A stretch of DNA of 6,411 bases. Origin: CAZFRF01 sp964540925. GTDB lineage: Bacteria; Patescibacteriota; Microgenomatia; Levybacterales; UBA12049. This document shows, piece by piece, positions 5,823 to 6,411 of this stretch. Made by a program: the position numbers and the translations under genes. The stretch spans positions 1 to 6,411 of the forward strand of contig CAZIOR010000028.1 in NCBI GenBank assembly GCA_964540925.1. The letters run 5' to 3'. The notes under the pieces are model-generated. The model searched no databases, had not been told where the DNA came from, and worked only from the letters and a program-made list of their open reading frames with translations. Numbering within the stretch: the first letter of the stretch is position 1; every line of letters starts with the position of its first letter.

Positions 5823-6377
5823 ATGGAAGCGCGTAATTTCCAAAAAAAGATTGAAAAACGACTAATAGAAATTTTCGGTCAAGATTTTGTTAAAATCGAA
5901 TTTGATTCAGTTAAGTTTGATGGTCGCGGTCATAATCACGTTTCTGTTTATGCGCCAAGAGTAGATATTGCGGTTGGGCCGTTTAATCCTTATTTACCAA
6001 ATCATGACATCGGTATAGACGACACTGAGAAAATGAAGCAGCATCCTTTAACCCAAAAATTGTTTACAGAGGGAAACAAAGGAGATACAAGAGGCGCGCT
6101 GGATTCTTTGTGGAACGATCTCTCAAGATGTTATTTGGCAATTGAAATTGAGTTTAATGGTTCGTCAAAACATATTATGGGAGGTATAATTAACGCAGCG
6201 TCATCAGGGTCAATTGGTGTGGTTGTTGGAAATAAGGATACTGTAAAAAAATTAAACAGAATTTCAAATTATTTAATACGTTTGAACGACTATGGCCTGG
6301 TTAAGACGAACTACCTAAGTAATTTGTGGGTGTTTGAAGATGTTGAATTTTTAGATTTTTTAAAATCGATTAATTAA
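5823..6377 (+). CDS. Unknown 184-aa protein with a possible PD-(D/E)XK-like nuclease core, partner of the PHP-ATPase
   Basis: The family is not recognised. The N-terminus (residues 1-20, NFQKKIEKRLIEIFG) is a charged helix. APRVDIAVGPF (44-54) carries Asp48 at the end of a strand. The conserved-looking block AIEIEFNGSSKHIMGG (106-121) gives Glu108, Glu110 and Lys116, followed by INAASSGSIGVVVGN (123-137), a helix and hydrophobic strand. An Asp before an E-x-E strand and a following Lys is what a PD-(D/E)XK-type nuclease fold would show, but the long gap between Asp48 and Glu108 makes this tentative. The C-terminus (160-184) is a plain helical end. The protein is cytoplasmic with no membrane segment. 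The gene lies 4 bases after the PHP-ATPase stop with no clear ribosome site, so it is probably coupled to it and may be its effector or specificity subunit. It is the last gene seen before the window edge. Confidence 0.85.
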   Translation: MEARNFQKKIEKRLIEIFGQDFVKIEFDSVKFDGRGHNHVSVYAPRVDIAVGPFNPYLPNHDIGIDDTEKMKQHPLTQKLFTEGNKGDTRGALDSLWNDLSRCYLAIEIEFNGSSKHIMGGIINAASSGSIGVVVGNKDTVKKLNRISNYLIRLNDYGLVKTNYLSNLWVFEDVEFLDFLKSIN

Positions 6378-6411
6378 AAGAATTTGCCGTCAAAGAAAAA
6401 CTTGAAATCGT

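Noticed and set aside
6378..6411. Start of a further gene at the right edge
   Set aside because: A lysine-rich open frame (KEFAVKEKLEI) exists in one frame, but no start codon or ribosome site is visible in the 34 bases.
1..6411. CRISPR array, insertion sequence ends or attachment-site repeats
   Set aside because: No regularly spaced direct repeats, no transposase frame, and no long terminal inverted or direct repeats were seen within the window.

Overview
The window is a short AT-rich flank followed by one compact, single-strand (+) run of seven genes that reads as a defence island: a HinP1I-like type II restriction-modification (R-M) operon, continued by a second, less characterised nuclease/ATPase module. 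The DNA is clearly low-GC, TGA is used as a normal stop codon, and Shine-Dalgarno sequences are weak or missing. This fits an AT-rich bacterium with tightly packed genes, possibly of the Candidate Phyla Radiation, but no species-level marker is present and the block is the kind of cassette that moves horizontally. The host assignment is therefore inference only.

Layout. Positions 1-30 look like the lysine-rich C-terminal tail of an upstream gene. Positions 31-176 are non-coding. They hold a GC-rich island with an 8-bp inverted repeat (71-78/100-107) and four GCGC tetramers, then a 36-bp dyad (131-166) made of two tandem TTGTA-N6-TACAA operators. The genes follow: a small XRE/C-protein-like regulator (177-398), a C5-cytosine DNA methyltransferase (401-1405), a HinP1I-like restriction endonuclease (1395-2171), an unrecognised 166-aa protein with a possible PD-(D/E)XK signature (2164-2664), a Vsr mismatch endonuclease (2661-3059), a 920-aa PHP-phosphoesterase/SMC-like ATPase fusion (3056-5818) and a 184-aa protein with another possible PD-(D/E)XK signature (5823-6377). 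Every junction overlaps by 4-11 bp or has a 2-4 bp gap, so a single transcript with translational coupling is likely. The last 34 bases (6378-6411) show no gene or terminator.

How it may work. The small regulator probably binds the twin operators and times expression of the operon, in the way C proteins delay restriction until methylation is established. The methyltransferase protects, and the endonuclease cuts, a site that is GCGC if the HinP1I likeness carries over. Vsr repairs the T:G mismatches produced when 5-methylcytosine deaminates. The PHP-ATPase and its small partner look like an additional anti-invader module riding in the same operon. Its activity is not established, and it is the part most worth a second look.
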